From Noviherbaspirillum_A sp047237965 (GTDB lineage Bacteria > Pseudomonadota > Gammaproteobacteria > Burkholderiales > Burkholderiaceae_D), in the NCBI RefSeq assembly GCF_047237965.1, contig NZ_JBDFLX010000001.1, positions 4,216,001 through 4,280,000 on the forward strand: 64,000 nucleotides of DNA, written 5' to 3'. Below, one piece after another: positions 1 to 6,832 of this stretch. The notes below the pieces were generated by a model that saw nothing but the letters and a program-made list of their open reading frames with translations, was not told where the DNA came from and searched no databases. Position numbers and translations under genes: made by a program. The number at the start of each line of letters is the position of its first letter. Position 1 is the stretch's first letter.

Positions 1-1
1 C

Positions 2-193
2 TGCGTCACCGAAGGCCGCGGCAGCGCGCGGATTGCCGACCAGACCTTCCAGTTCGAGCCGCAGGACGTCTTCGTGGTGCCGTCATGGGCTACGCTGTCC
101 CTGTCCACGGAAGAGGGCGCCGTGCTGTTCAGCTATTCCGACCGGCCCATCCACGAAGCACTGGGCATACTGCGCGAGGAATTCGCGGACTAG
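2..193 (+). CDS. gentisate 1,2-dioxygenase, C-terminal part (cut by the window edge)
   Basis: Only the last 63 codons are present, in frame from base 2 to the TAG at 191-193. The peptide has the small beta-barrel pattern of a cupin C-terminal domain (GRGSARI, then QPQDVF-like FEPQDVFVVPSW) and the typical end of bacterial gentisate dioxygenases (SDRPIHEALGILREE). That enzyme opens the gentisate ring to maleylpyruvate. The next gene, 55 bases on, is a fumarylpyruvate-hydrolase-like gene, which acts two steps later, so the two are probably one operon. The identification rests on a short tail plus this neighbour; another bicupin ring-cleavage enzyme is the main alternative. Confidence 0.7.
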   Translation, partial: CVTEGRGSARIADQTFQFEPQDVFVVPSWATLSLSTEEGAVLFSYSDRPIHEALGILREEFAD

Positions 194-212
194 GCGGTAC
201 GCCGCCTAGTCC
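187..212 (+). other. intercistronic hairpin with UACG loop overlapping a stop codon
   Basis: An 11-bp perfect stem (GGACTAGGCGG / CCGCCTAGTCC) closes on a TACG loop. In RNA this would be a UNCG-type stable tetraloop. It contains the stop codon of the dioxygenase gene. No T-run follows, so it looks more like an mRNA stabiliser or partial attenuator between two co-transcribed genes than a terminator. A short TCATCG repeat follows at about 213-232. Confidence 0.55.
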
Positions 213-248
213 CTCATCGTCATCGTCATCGTTTTTTAACAGGCCATC

Positions 249-956
249 ATGAGCAATTACGTCATTCCCCCACAAGCCATCGTCGGCCTCCCTGTCGCCG
301 GAGAAGCGGCCAGCTTCCCGGTGCGCCGCGTCTATTGCGTTGGACGCAACTACGCGGCCCACGCACGCGAGATGGGCTTCGATCCCGACCGCGAGCCGCC
401 ATTCTTCTTCTGCAAGCCCAACGACGATGCGTCCATCGTCCCGGTGACCGATGGCGAGACCGCGACGATTCCCTATCCATCGCAGACCGCCAACTTTCAT
501 TACGAAATCGAACTGGTGGTGGCGATCGGCAAGGGCGGCAAGGACATCGCGGTGGAAGACGCCAACAATCACATCTACGGTTATGCGGTCGGCCTCGACA
601 TGACCCGGCGCGACCTCCAGATGCGCATGCGCGAGGCCGGGCGGCCATGGGAAATCGGCAAGGCCTTCGATTATTCGGCGCCCGTCGGCGCGGTGCATCC
701 GGTTGCCCAGACCGGAATCATCGACAGCGGCGCCATCAGCCTGACCGTCGACGGCGCAGTCAGGCAGACCAGCGACCTGACCCACCTGATCTGGTCGGTG
801 CCGGAAACCATCGCCAACCTGTCGACGCTGTTCGAGCTGCAGCCGGGCGACCTGATCTTTACCGGCACGCCGGAAGGCGTGGGCGCTGTCAAGTCTGGCC
901 AGACCATGGTCGGCGAGATCGCCGGCCTGGGCAGCTTGCAGGTAAAGGTGGCTTGA
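249..956 (+). CDS. fumarylacetoacetate hydrolase family protein (fumarylpyruvate hydrolase-like)
   Basis: A 235-residue protein of the FAH fold. In this family it is expected to hydrolyse fumarylpyruvate to fumarate and pyruvate, the last step of the gentisate pathway. The family's metal ligands are visible as E86 and E88 (HYEIELVVAIG) and D117 (GYAVGLDMTRRD), with the later conserved lysine in EIGKAFD and the C-terminal FTGTPEGVG motif. Length matches the short NagK-type members. It follows the gentisate dioxygenase fragment in the same direction. The expected glutathione-dependent maleylpyruvate isomerase is not in this window. The substrate is inferred from context; other FAH-family acylpyruvases are possible. 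Confidence 0.8.
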   Translation: MSNYVIPPQAIVGLPVAGEAASFPVRRVYCVGRNYAAHAREMGFDPDREPPFFFCKPNDDASIVPVTDGETATIPYPSQTANFHYEIELVVAIGKGGKDIAVEDANNHIYGYAVGLDMTRRDLQMRMREAGRPWEIGKAFDYSAPVGAVHPVAQTGIIDSGAISLTVDGAVRQTSDLTHLIWSVPETIANLSTLFELQPGDLIFTGTPEGVGAVKSGQTMVGEIAGLGSLQVKVA

Positions 957-1109
957 ACGGTGGAATGGCTTTCAAGCGCATTGCCGCTGGCGCCGGATGC
1001 GGTTGGAAGCTTGGGGGTTTTTCTGATGGGAGCCTGTCGCTGGACTGCAGGTCTTCCTATGCAGGTGCTGTCTTGCCTCAGGACGCGGTGTTCGCGGTCA
1101 CCCTGACAC

Positions 1110-1490
1110 CTAGGCGATCGCGGCCTTGTACTGCATTTCCAGCAAGCTGTTGACTGTCTGCTCCAACAGCGGCAGGTCAAATGCGCGCGCAGGCAGGTGC
1201 ATCGCCATCACCAGGCGTTCTTCCTGTATCCCGGTTTGCACCTGGCCATAGAAATTGGAGCGGCCGTTCGCAAGCCGCAATGCGGCTTCGAACTGGCGTA
1301 GCGGTTCAAACTGCAGGGGCGCGCTGGTGTAGACGAGCATTTCATACAACGGCAGGTCTGGGATATAACAAAATCCAAGCAGTTCCCCACTTTCCAGTTG
1401 CAGCTCCAGAATACTGTCGAACTCGAACGCCAGTTCGCCAAGACCCCTGGATACGCCAAACTCCCTGATCGTCTGCTGTATCCAATCCAT
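1110..1490 (-). CDS. CesT/SycN-like type III secretion chaperone
   Basis: A 126-residue acidic protein with the alternating helix/strand layout of class I T3SS chaperones: an N-terminal helix (WIQQTIREFGV), then short strands (LELQLESGELLGFCYI, LYEMLVYTS), and a C-terminal helix (LLEQTVNSLLEMQYKA). Such chaperones bind secreted proteins in the cytoplasm and bring them to the export apparatus. It starts 6 bases after the stop of the SctW/TyeA-like gene and runs the same way. That matches the gatekeeper-tyeA-sycN order of Ysc-type systems and suggests the gatekeeper as client. The family call rests on size, fold pattern and position rather than a strong motif. Confidence 0.6.
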   Translation of the reverse strand: MDWIQQTIREFGVSRGLGELAFEFDSILELQLESGELLGFCYIPDLPLYEMLVYTSAPLQFEPLRQFEAALRLANGRSNFYGQVQTGIQEERLVMAMHLPARAFDLPLLEQTVNSLLEMQYKAAIA

Positions 1491-1496
1491 TCCGGT

Positions 1497-1922
1497 TCAG
1501 CTCGTGGCTTCCTCTTCTCGAAGGATCGCAGCTTCCAGCACCGTCTGCGCCGCTTCCCGCAACTGGGTAAGGGCGCGCAGGCTCGGGTAAGCGCGGTCCG
1601 GCATGGTGCGCAGGATACCGATGACGCCTTGCAGCGTCACAATGGACGCCGATGCATTGTCCGCCAGCCCCAGGCGGTTCAGCATCTTTTCAAACTGCGC
1701 AGGCTGGCCGTTGCCGGATTCGATGATGTCCAGCAGCTCGTTGATCAATGCTTTTCCGTTGACACCGGGAACCGTGAAGCTTCCCGTCTTGGCAATGCCC
1801 TGCAGGTTTATCTCGAACTCTTCCACCATCATCAGAAAAGAGGAGGAAAGATGCATGCTCGACAGATTGTTCAGAATGTCGGCCCGGCGCGCCGTGTCTT
1901 CCGACCTTGCCTCAGCCCGCAT
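1497..1922 (-). CDS. sctW: SctW (YopN/TyeA-type gatekeeper) C-terminal fragment
   Basis: 141 residues. The last ~85 line up with TyeA and with SctW/HrpJ/SepL C-termini: a helix LINELLDIIESG, then LRTMPDRAY, and a final helix ending AAQTVLEAAILREEE, matching the TyeA end pattern of a proline, an aromatic, a QxxxD/E stretch, AI and EEE. SctW blocks effector export until host contact. Full SctW proteins are about 290-380 residues, so this looks like the C-terminal part only. The frame stays open upstream of the ATG to a TAA at 1962-1964, almost exactly where SctV homology begins on the other strand. I read it as a truncated gatekeeper; a free-standing TyeA-like protein is the alternative. Confidence 0.55.
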   Translation of the reverse strand: MRAEARSEDTARRADILNNLSSMHLSSSFLMMVEEFEINLQGIAKTGSFTVPGVNGKALINELLDIIESGNGQPAQFEKMLNRLGLADNASASIVTLQGVIGILRTMPDRAYPSLRALTQLREAAQTVLEAAILREEEATS

Positions 1923-1957
1923 CGCGGCGCCGAGGGAGCTCTTGGGAAGCGCGGCTC

Positions 1958-2512
1958 GTGATTACCGAGGTTGAATCGGAATTTCCGGAACTGGCCAAGG
2001 AGGTTCAGCGCGTGCTGCCGATTCACAAGATTGCCGAAATTTTTCAGCGGCTGGTCAGCGAGGAAATTTCGATACGCAATATTCGGGCTGTGATGGAAGC
2101 GCTGATCGAATGGGGCCAGAAGGAAAAGGATTCTGTCCTGCTGACCGAGTACGTGCGGGTTGCCTTGAAAAGGCACATCAGCCACAAGTATTCCAGTGGC
2201 CAGAATATTCTGCCGGCTTACCTGCTGGCGCCGTCCGTTGAGGACACGGTGCGCGGAGCGATCAGGCAGACGTCAGGGGGCTCGTATCTGGCGCTTGATC
2301 CGTCCGTATCACGCAGGCTCCTCGATAAAATCAAAGCCACGGTTGGCGATGTAACGATGGCAGCCTCGCGCCCGGTCTTGTTGACGTCCATGGATATAAG
2401 ACGCTACATGCGCAAGATGATCGAGCAGGAGCTGTACGAGCTGCCGGTGCTCTCTTACCAGGAGCTAACGGCCGAGGTCAATATTCAGCCGCTGGCCAAG
2501 ATCGAGCTATGA
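1958..2512 (+). pseudogene. sctV: SctV export-gate protein, C-terminal fragment
   Basis: About 184 codons that match the end of FHIPEP-family T3SS export gates (YscV/InvA/HrcV). The diagnostic stretches are KEVQRVLPIHKIAEIFQRLV, EALIEWGQKEKD, LTEYVRVALKR and GAIRQTSGGSYLALDP, all from the cytoplasmic ring domain. Full SctV is about 680-700 residues, with seven or eight membrane helices that are absent here. Homology begins at about 1958-1965 (ITEVESEFPEL). The 17 upstream codons in the same frame are arginine/serine-rich and unlike SctV. The fragment cannot form an export gate alone. A GTG at 1958 could let it be translated as a soluble ring domain, but a breakpoint remnant is more likely. 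Confidence 0.85.
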
Positions 2513-2541
2513 CCGTGCAAGTCACTCCGCCTCGGCATGCT

Positions 2542-2997
2542 TCAATCATCATCGTCGTCGGAAGCATGCCAGTCCTCGTCATCATCGTCGCCCGGCAGGG
2601 AAGTGCTTTCATCATGCGCATGGTCGTCGTCAAACTCGGGGTGCCGGCCGGATTCGCTGTACCTGTCGCGTTTCAGCGCTTCGCGGGCTTCTTCGACGGT
2701 GGAATAGTCGCTGACAAGTGCGTGCGCGCCGCACAGTTGCATGAGGCTTTGGAATTGCTGGCTGGCTCCGACAACCATGACCTGCATCGGGGTGGGCCGG
2801 TTGACGAGGTCAAGTATGACTTTCAGCAGGCTGGCGCATGCATGCCCCGCTTGGCTCAGGTCGAGCACGAGGGCGTCGATCCTGGTATCTGACAGGATAT
2901 TGATCCGCTCATGAATGTCGAGTGCAGCCGCATGATCGATCGCCTGGTGTGGACGCATCAGCAGAACGTCGTTGGATATTTCGGAGTAAATGGTCAT
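2542..2997 (-). CDS. STAS-domain protein (anti-sigma-factor antagonist-like) with acidic tail
   Basis: A 151-residue protein. Residues 1-110 have the STAS pattern: strand, helix, then the central motif region DALVLDLSQ followed by GHACASLLKVIL and a later MVVGAS strand. When aligned to SpoIIAA, Ser56 falls at the phosphorylatable serine, although the usual DSSG is changed to CASL. Residues 120-151 are a very acidic Asp/His/Glu tail coded by GAT/GAC repeats. The gene lies between sctV' (convergent, 29-bp gap) and sctD (divergent, 61-bp gap). Bordetella T3SS is controlled by a partner switch that includes a STAS protein (BtrV), so a regulatory role is plausible. No kinase or phosphatase partner is visible here. 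Confidence 0.65.
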   Translation of the reverse strand: MTIYSEISNDVLLMRPHQAIDHAAALDIHERINILSDTRIDALVLDLSQAGHACASLLKVILDLVNRPTPMQVMVVGASQQFQSLMQLCGAHALVSDYSTVEEAREALKRDRYSESGRHPEFDDDHAHDESTSLPGDDDDEDWHASDDDDD

Positions 2998-3058
2998 GGC
3001 AGGGCGATGAATTGAGACGTTTCTATTGTAACTTGCGGTATCTGTTTGAAAGCATATC

Positions 3059-4480
3059 GTGAACGCTCTATTAGGTGATACAGACTTTGCGTTCGATGGC
3101 GAGCTCGAACAGGAAAGCGTGATCGAACTCAGGGTGCTGTACGGCGCCCAGATGGACAGCTGCCTCACGCTTGGGCCTGGCGAATATCTGCTTGGAAGCG
3201 GAGATGACTGCACGGTGATGCTGGCCGGGCAAAACGTAGCTGAGCGCCATGCCATCCTCCGCTTCGATGGCGCGACGGTACTGATCGCGCCTTGCGATGG
3301 CGTCGTGCGCAATGCATACGGCGATGAAATCGAGGCTGAGCAGGAGCTGGTATTGGGCCTTCCAGTCGAATTGGGCAGCGTAATCATTACGGTGGATCAT
3401 GCGGATGCGCCCTGGCCTGATCCTGAGTCCGTCACGCCCGCGGGCCGCGCGCAGCGCGCCGTGACGGAAGGACAACCAGAGGAAGAAGAAGCCACAGATG
3501 CGTCGTCCGATCCGGAACCCGTCCATGTGGACTCTGAGGATGTCAAGGTAGCGGCGGAGATGCAAGCCTCCACGCACGAGGGCAGACAGTTCCGCAGGTG
3601 GATGCTCGCTGTCCTCCTTATCGCAGGCGTCGGCGGCCTTGGCGCTGTGGCCTGGCATAGCATTGGATCAAGGCAGGCGGTGAAGGCAATGCCGGCTGTG
3701 GTTGAGAACAAGGAACATGTCGAGCAGCCTCCCGCGGCAGCGGTGAAGACGCTTGCTGACTTCGGCGGTTCTGCAGTGACTCTGCAAAAGCTGGGATCTG
3801 GCTGGCAAGTGCTTGGCTATGTTGCGACCAATTCGGAGTACACGAGCCTGAGCAATGCCATGGCGGCCGCGGCGCCTGCCGTGGAAGTGAAAGTCGCTGT
3901 GGACGAGAATGTCCTGCGGGATGCCAGAGCGACGCTGGATGGAGAGGAGCTGAATGCCTATCTGAAGGTTGACAGTGCCAAGCATGGTGTTGTTGTTCTG
4001 TCAGGGGCTGCGAGCTCGGTCGAGGAAGTGGAACGAATCCGCGCCCTGGTCAAGGAAAGGGTGCCGGGGGTTCAGGAGGTGAAGGCAAATCTTCTGCTTC
4101 CGGAGCAATTGCGCGGCAAGCTCAAGGAACGGATTGCCGCGGCCGGCCTGTCCGAGCGTCTGCTTGTCAAACGCGAAGGCGATGAGCTCAGGCTGGCGGG
4201 AAAGTTGAGCATGGACGAGATACGGCGTTGGGAGGAAGTGATCCTGGCATTCAGCAAAGACTATGGCAACGTGTTGCCGGTGAGGGCGACGGTCGCCCGG
4301 TTCGTGCCCAAGCCGCCGGTAGGCGTGCAGATCATTGTGGGAGGTGCAATGCCTTACATCGTTACCGAGAATGGAGAACATGTGAATCAAGGGGGGAGTG
4401 TGGACGGACACACGCTGATGTCCATTAAGGAGGGTGAAGTCGTGTTCGAGGGTACGCAGCGCATCAGGATTGCGAGGTGA
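3059..4480 (+). CDS. sctD: type III secretion inner-membrane ring protein SctD
   Basis: A 473-residue protein with SctD (YscD/EscD) architecture: a cytoplasmic FHA-like domain at about residues 20-112 (GEYLLGSGDDCTVML, ERHAILRFDG), an acidic linker, one membrane helix at about 181-200 (MLAVLLIAGVGGLGAVAW), and a periplasmic region of BON-like ring-building repeats (VVVLSGAASSVEEVERI). It ends in the conserved small-domain pattern GGSVDGHTLMSIKEGEVVF. SctD forms the outer part of the inner-membrane ring of the injectisome. The start is a GTG at 3059 with a weak GAAAG upstream; a later start is possible. It is the first gene of a D-E-F run that looks intact, unlike sctV. Confidence 0.85.
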   Translation: MNALLGDTDFAFDGELEQESVIELRVLYGAQMDSCLTLGPGEYLLGSGDDCTVMLAGQNVAERHAILRFDGATVLIAPCDGVVRNAYGDEIEAEQELVLGLPVELGSVIITVDHADAPWPDPESVTPAGRAQRAVTEGQPEEEEATDASSDPEPVHVDSEDVKVAAEMQASTHEGRQFRRWMLAVLLIAGVGGLGAVAWHSIGSRQAVKAMPAVVENKEHVEQPPAAAVKTLADFGGSAVTLQKLGSGWQVLGYVATNSEYTSLSNAMAAAAPAVEVKVAVDENVLRDARATLDGEELNAYLKVDSAKHGVVVLSGAASSVEEVERIRALVKERVPGVQEVKANLLLPEQLRGKLKERIAAAGLSERLLVKREGDELRLAGKLSMDEIRRWEEVILAFSKDYGNVLPVRATVARFVPKPPVGVQIIVGGAMPYIVTENGEHVNQGGSVDGHTLMSIKEGEVVFEGTQRIRIAR

Positions 4481-4482
4481 GC

Positions 4483-4743
4483 ATGGGAGCGCCCGTCGTG
4501 ATGCTGGATCTGGAGGAAAAGCTGTTGGCGGATCGCGATGGCAGGCTGCGTTCGACGCTGATTGCCGATCTGCTTGAGTTGCAACAGCGTTTGCATGGGG
4601 AGCTGAGGCAGATGAATAGCCGAAGCAGGTATCTGGAACTTCAGGGAGCGATACGGGCAGCGACAGCCGCAGTGCAGGTATTGCAGACCTTGAATGTGCC
4701 AGCGGTGAGCGGGCAGCCGGTTAAATCAAAAAACAGCAAGTAA
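4483..4743 (+). CDS. sctE: SctE (YscE/EscE-type needle co-chaperone)
   Basis: A small all-helical protein of 86 residues. It has the two-helix hairpin pattern of YscE: LDLEEKLLADRDGRLR, then LLELQQRLHGELRQM, a short turn, and YLELQGAIRAATAAVQVLQ. In Yersinia, YscE and YscG hold the needle subunit YscF in the cytoplasm before export. I prefer the ATG at 4483, with GCGAGG 5 bases upstream, over the GTG at 4477 that overlaps the sctD stop. The gene sits between sctD and the needle gene exactly as in yscD-yscE-yscF. No YscG/SctG partner is seen after sctF. Confidence 0.65.
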   Translation: MGAPVVMLDLEEKLLADRDGRLRSTLIADLLELQQRLHGELRQMNSRSRYLELQGAIRAATAAVQVLQTLNVPAVSGQPVKSKNSK

Positions 4744-4755
4744 GGAAGGATTGAT

Positions 4756-4998
4756 ATGGCACAACAGTATGTAACTCTGGGCGAAGTGGCGACAACGGCA
4801 AGGGAAGGAATTAGTTCTGCTGAGACCGTCTTGCGAACAGCGATGAATTCCATCAAGCAAGGCACTAGTATAGGCATCGGCGAGTTATTCGACCTGCAAT
4901 ATCAGATGTCTGCCTATACCATCAGCGCCAATACCTTCAGTTCGGTGCTGAAGGAATTTTCAGACACGATGAAAAGCGTGGTACAGAAGTCTACTTGA
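4756..4998 (+). CDS. sctF: needle subunit SctF-like protein (YscF/PrgI/MxiH family)
   Basis: 80 residues, the usual size of T3SS needle subunits. Two helices flank a short turn near residues 37-43. The second half has the family-like amphipathic pattern LFDLQYQMSAYTISANTFS followed by VLKEFSDTMKSVVQ. Needle subunits polymerise into the extracellular tube. A strong AAGGAAGG ribosome site precedes the ATG, fitting a highly made structural protein. It comes 12 bases after sctE, in Ysc order. The inner-rod protein SctI has a similar size and C-terminal helix, so that is the main alternative; gene order favours SctF. Confidence 0.65.
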   Translation: MAQQYVTLGEVATTAREGISSAETVLRTAMNSIKQGTSIGIGELFDLQYQMSAYTISANTFSSVLKEFSDTMKSVVQKST

Positions 4999-5019
4999 TG
5001 GTTCGTTGCATGGATCGGC

Positions 5020-5042
5020 GGGACGCTGGGTAAGGGCGTCCC
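5020..5042. other. hairpin between sctF and the converging TPR-glycosyltransferase gene
   Basis: A 7-bp inverted repeat (GGGACGC / GCGTCCC) with a 9-base loop lies 21 bases after the sctF stop and 23 bases from the end of the converging gene. It has no T-run, so it is only a weak candidate for a bidirectional transcript end. Confidence 0.3.
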
Positions 5043-5065
5043 CGCTGGCCGCCGTTGTTGCGAAT

Positions 5066-6832
5066 TCAGCAAAATTCCTCGGCCATCGCCTGTGCCACTG
5101 CCGTAATGACCGAGTCCCAGCAACCGCGGCTCGATTGACGATACAGGCGGGCACTGTCGTACCAGGGCGTATCCTGCCGGCCCGTCATCCAGCGCCATTC
5201 GGCTTGCCAGGGCAGCAGCAGCCAAAGTGGATGGCCGAGCGCGCCGGTCAGGTGCGCGATCGCGGTGTCTACCGATAGCACCAGATCGGTGTTGGCGATC
5301 AGGCCGGCGACGTCGGTGAAGTCGTTGATGTCGACTTCGGCCTTCATGACGCCTGGCATGCTCTGCAATGTGGTCCTGTCTTGCGGCAGCAATTCCGGCT
5401 GCAGGACGATGAGTTCAGCATGTGCTGTCAATGGCGCGAAGGCCGCCAGTGGCATGGAGCGCGTGGCGTTGCCGTTGTGCTGCGGCGAGCCGGAACAGAC
5501 GATGCCGACACGCGGTCGCCTGCCTCGTGGTGCAAGGCGGGCTGCCCATTCCTGTACCCTTTCAGCGGGCGCCCGCAAATAAGCATGCGCAAGCGGGATG
5601 GCGGTGCGAGGGCCGAGAGCCAGCGGCATGCTCATCATCGAAATCTGGAAATCATGCGGGGGAAGCGGGTCGCCACGCACATGAATGCTTGCGATCGGTA
5701 ATTGCCTGCACAAATTGAGCAGGAGAGCGGGCACCTCGAGCAAGACCTTGGCACCGCGTTCGGCGAGACAGGCGGCATAACGGCAGAACTGTATCGTGTC
5801 GCCGTAACCCTGCTCGCTCCAGAGCAGGATAATTTTTCCGGCAAGCGCTTCCTTGCCCGTCCAGCGCGGCGCCAGCAGATCGTGCGCTACGGGCAAGGTG
5901 TCACGTACCAGCCGGTGCTCATAGCCTTCCCATCCTTTCCAATCGCCCAGCATCAGCTTCAGCATGCCCTCCTTGGCGCGCAGTGTCGCCAGCTCGGATG
6001 GATACGCCTGTGCAAGCTTCATCGCTGCTTCTAAAAGTTCGAGCGCTTCCTGGTGCTTTCCCAGTGTTGCAAGTGTCGAGGCGCGATTGGCATGGGCAGG
6101 ACGGTGCCCGGGGTCGATGTGGAGTGCTTGCTCAAAGCAGCGCATGGCTTGTTCGGGATCGTCCATCTGCACCAGCATGCATCCACGCGTCGTCCATGCG
6201 CCAGCATCGTTTGGCGCGATTTCCAATGCGCGCTTGCTCTCTGTAGACGCTTCCTCCAGTCGCCCGAGCCGATTCAGCGTGGTAGTGCGGTTGCAAATGA
6301 CTTCCACGTTGTCGGGTTCCCTGGTGAGCGCTTCATCATGGCAGCGTAGTGCTTCAGCATAGTAGCCATGCTCGTGCAGCAGATTGGCCTTGCCGCTCCA
6401 TGCATGCGTGAGGCCTGGATCCAATGAGAGCGCGGCTTCATAGGATTCCATCGCAAGCTTGAACTTTCCCAGCCGCCGCGCCAGGGTGCCACGGTCGAGC
6501 GCCATTGCAGCGCTCATATGGCCCGCTTCAGCCAGCCTGGAGAGAATGTCGAACGCTTCTTCAGCGCGCCCAAAGTCGGCATACATTCGCGCACGCAATG
6601 CTTGCATGTCGCGGCTTTCAGGGCGCAGACGGCATGCTTCTTCCAGCAATGCGCAGCCTTGCTGGCGGCAACCGGCGGCGGCCATCATCATGGCTCGCAG
6701 GTACAAGGCATAGGGATAAGCGGGATCGGTGTGGTGAACCCGGGCAAGCAAATCATGGCTTGCATCAAGCGCGCCTGCCGCGAACAGCTTTTCCGCCTCC
6801 TGTAGCGCCTCCATGGCGGGTGCGGCCGTCAT
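5066..6832 (-). CDS. TPR-repeat protein with C-terminal GT-B (GT9-like) glycosyltransferase domain, second of a pair
   Basis: 588 residues from the ATG at 6832. The N-terminal half is a run of tetratricopeptide repeats (A-x-DxGTLARRLGKFKLAMESYEAALSLDP type) to about residue 290. The rest is a heptosyltransferase-like GT-B domain: LWSEQGYGDTIQFCRY, then VGIVCSGSPQHN, and the sugar-nucleotide pocket pattern LVLSVDTAIAHLTGALGHP followed by WQAEWRW. Such proteins are usually annotated as TPR-containing glycosyltransferases of unknown substrate; protein O-glycosylation is one possibility. The start codon overlaps the stop of the upstream homologue as ATGA, so translation is coupled. A longer frame from 6994 would overlap that gene by 166 bases and is rejected. 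Confidence 0.8.
   Translation of the reverse strand: MTAAPAMEALQEAEKLFAAGALDASHDLLARVHHTDPAYPYALYLRAMMMAAAGCRQQGCALLEEACRLRPESRDMQALRARMYADFGRAEEAFDILSRLAEAGHMSAAMALDRGTLARRLGKFKLAMESYEAALSLDPGLTHAWSGKANLLHEHGYYAEALRCHDEALTREPDNVEVICNRTTTLNRLGRLEEASTESKRALEIAPNDAGAWTTRGCMLVQMDDPEQAMRCFEQALHIDPGHRPAHANRASTLATLGKHQEALELLEAAMKLAQAYPSELATLRAKEGMLKLMLGDWKGWEGYEHRLVRDTLPVAHDLLAPRWTGKEALAGKIILLWSEQGYGDTIQFCRYAACLAERGAKVLLEVPALLLNLCRQLPIASIHVRGDPLPPHDFQISMMSMPLALGPRTAIPLAHAYLRAPAERVQEWAARLAPRGRRPRVGIVCSGSPQHNGNATRSMPLAAFAPLTAHAELIVLQPELLPQDRTTLQSMPGVMKAEVDINDFTDVAGLIANTDLVLSVDTAIAHLTGALGHPLWLLLPWQAEWRWMTGRQDTPWYDSARLYRQSSRGCWDSVITAVAQAMAEEFC

Noticed and set aside
213..232. TCATCG short tandem repeat as a phase-variation switch
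   Set aside because: It is only three units long and lies outside coding sequence, so slippage would have little clear effect.
1603..1974. Plus-strand frame over the SctW-like gene
   Set aside because: It is the complement of a gene with better structure and family pattern and has no ribosome site.
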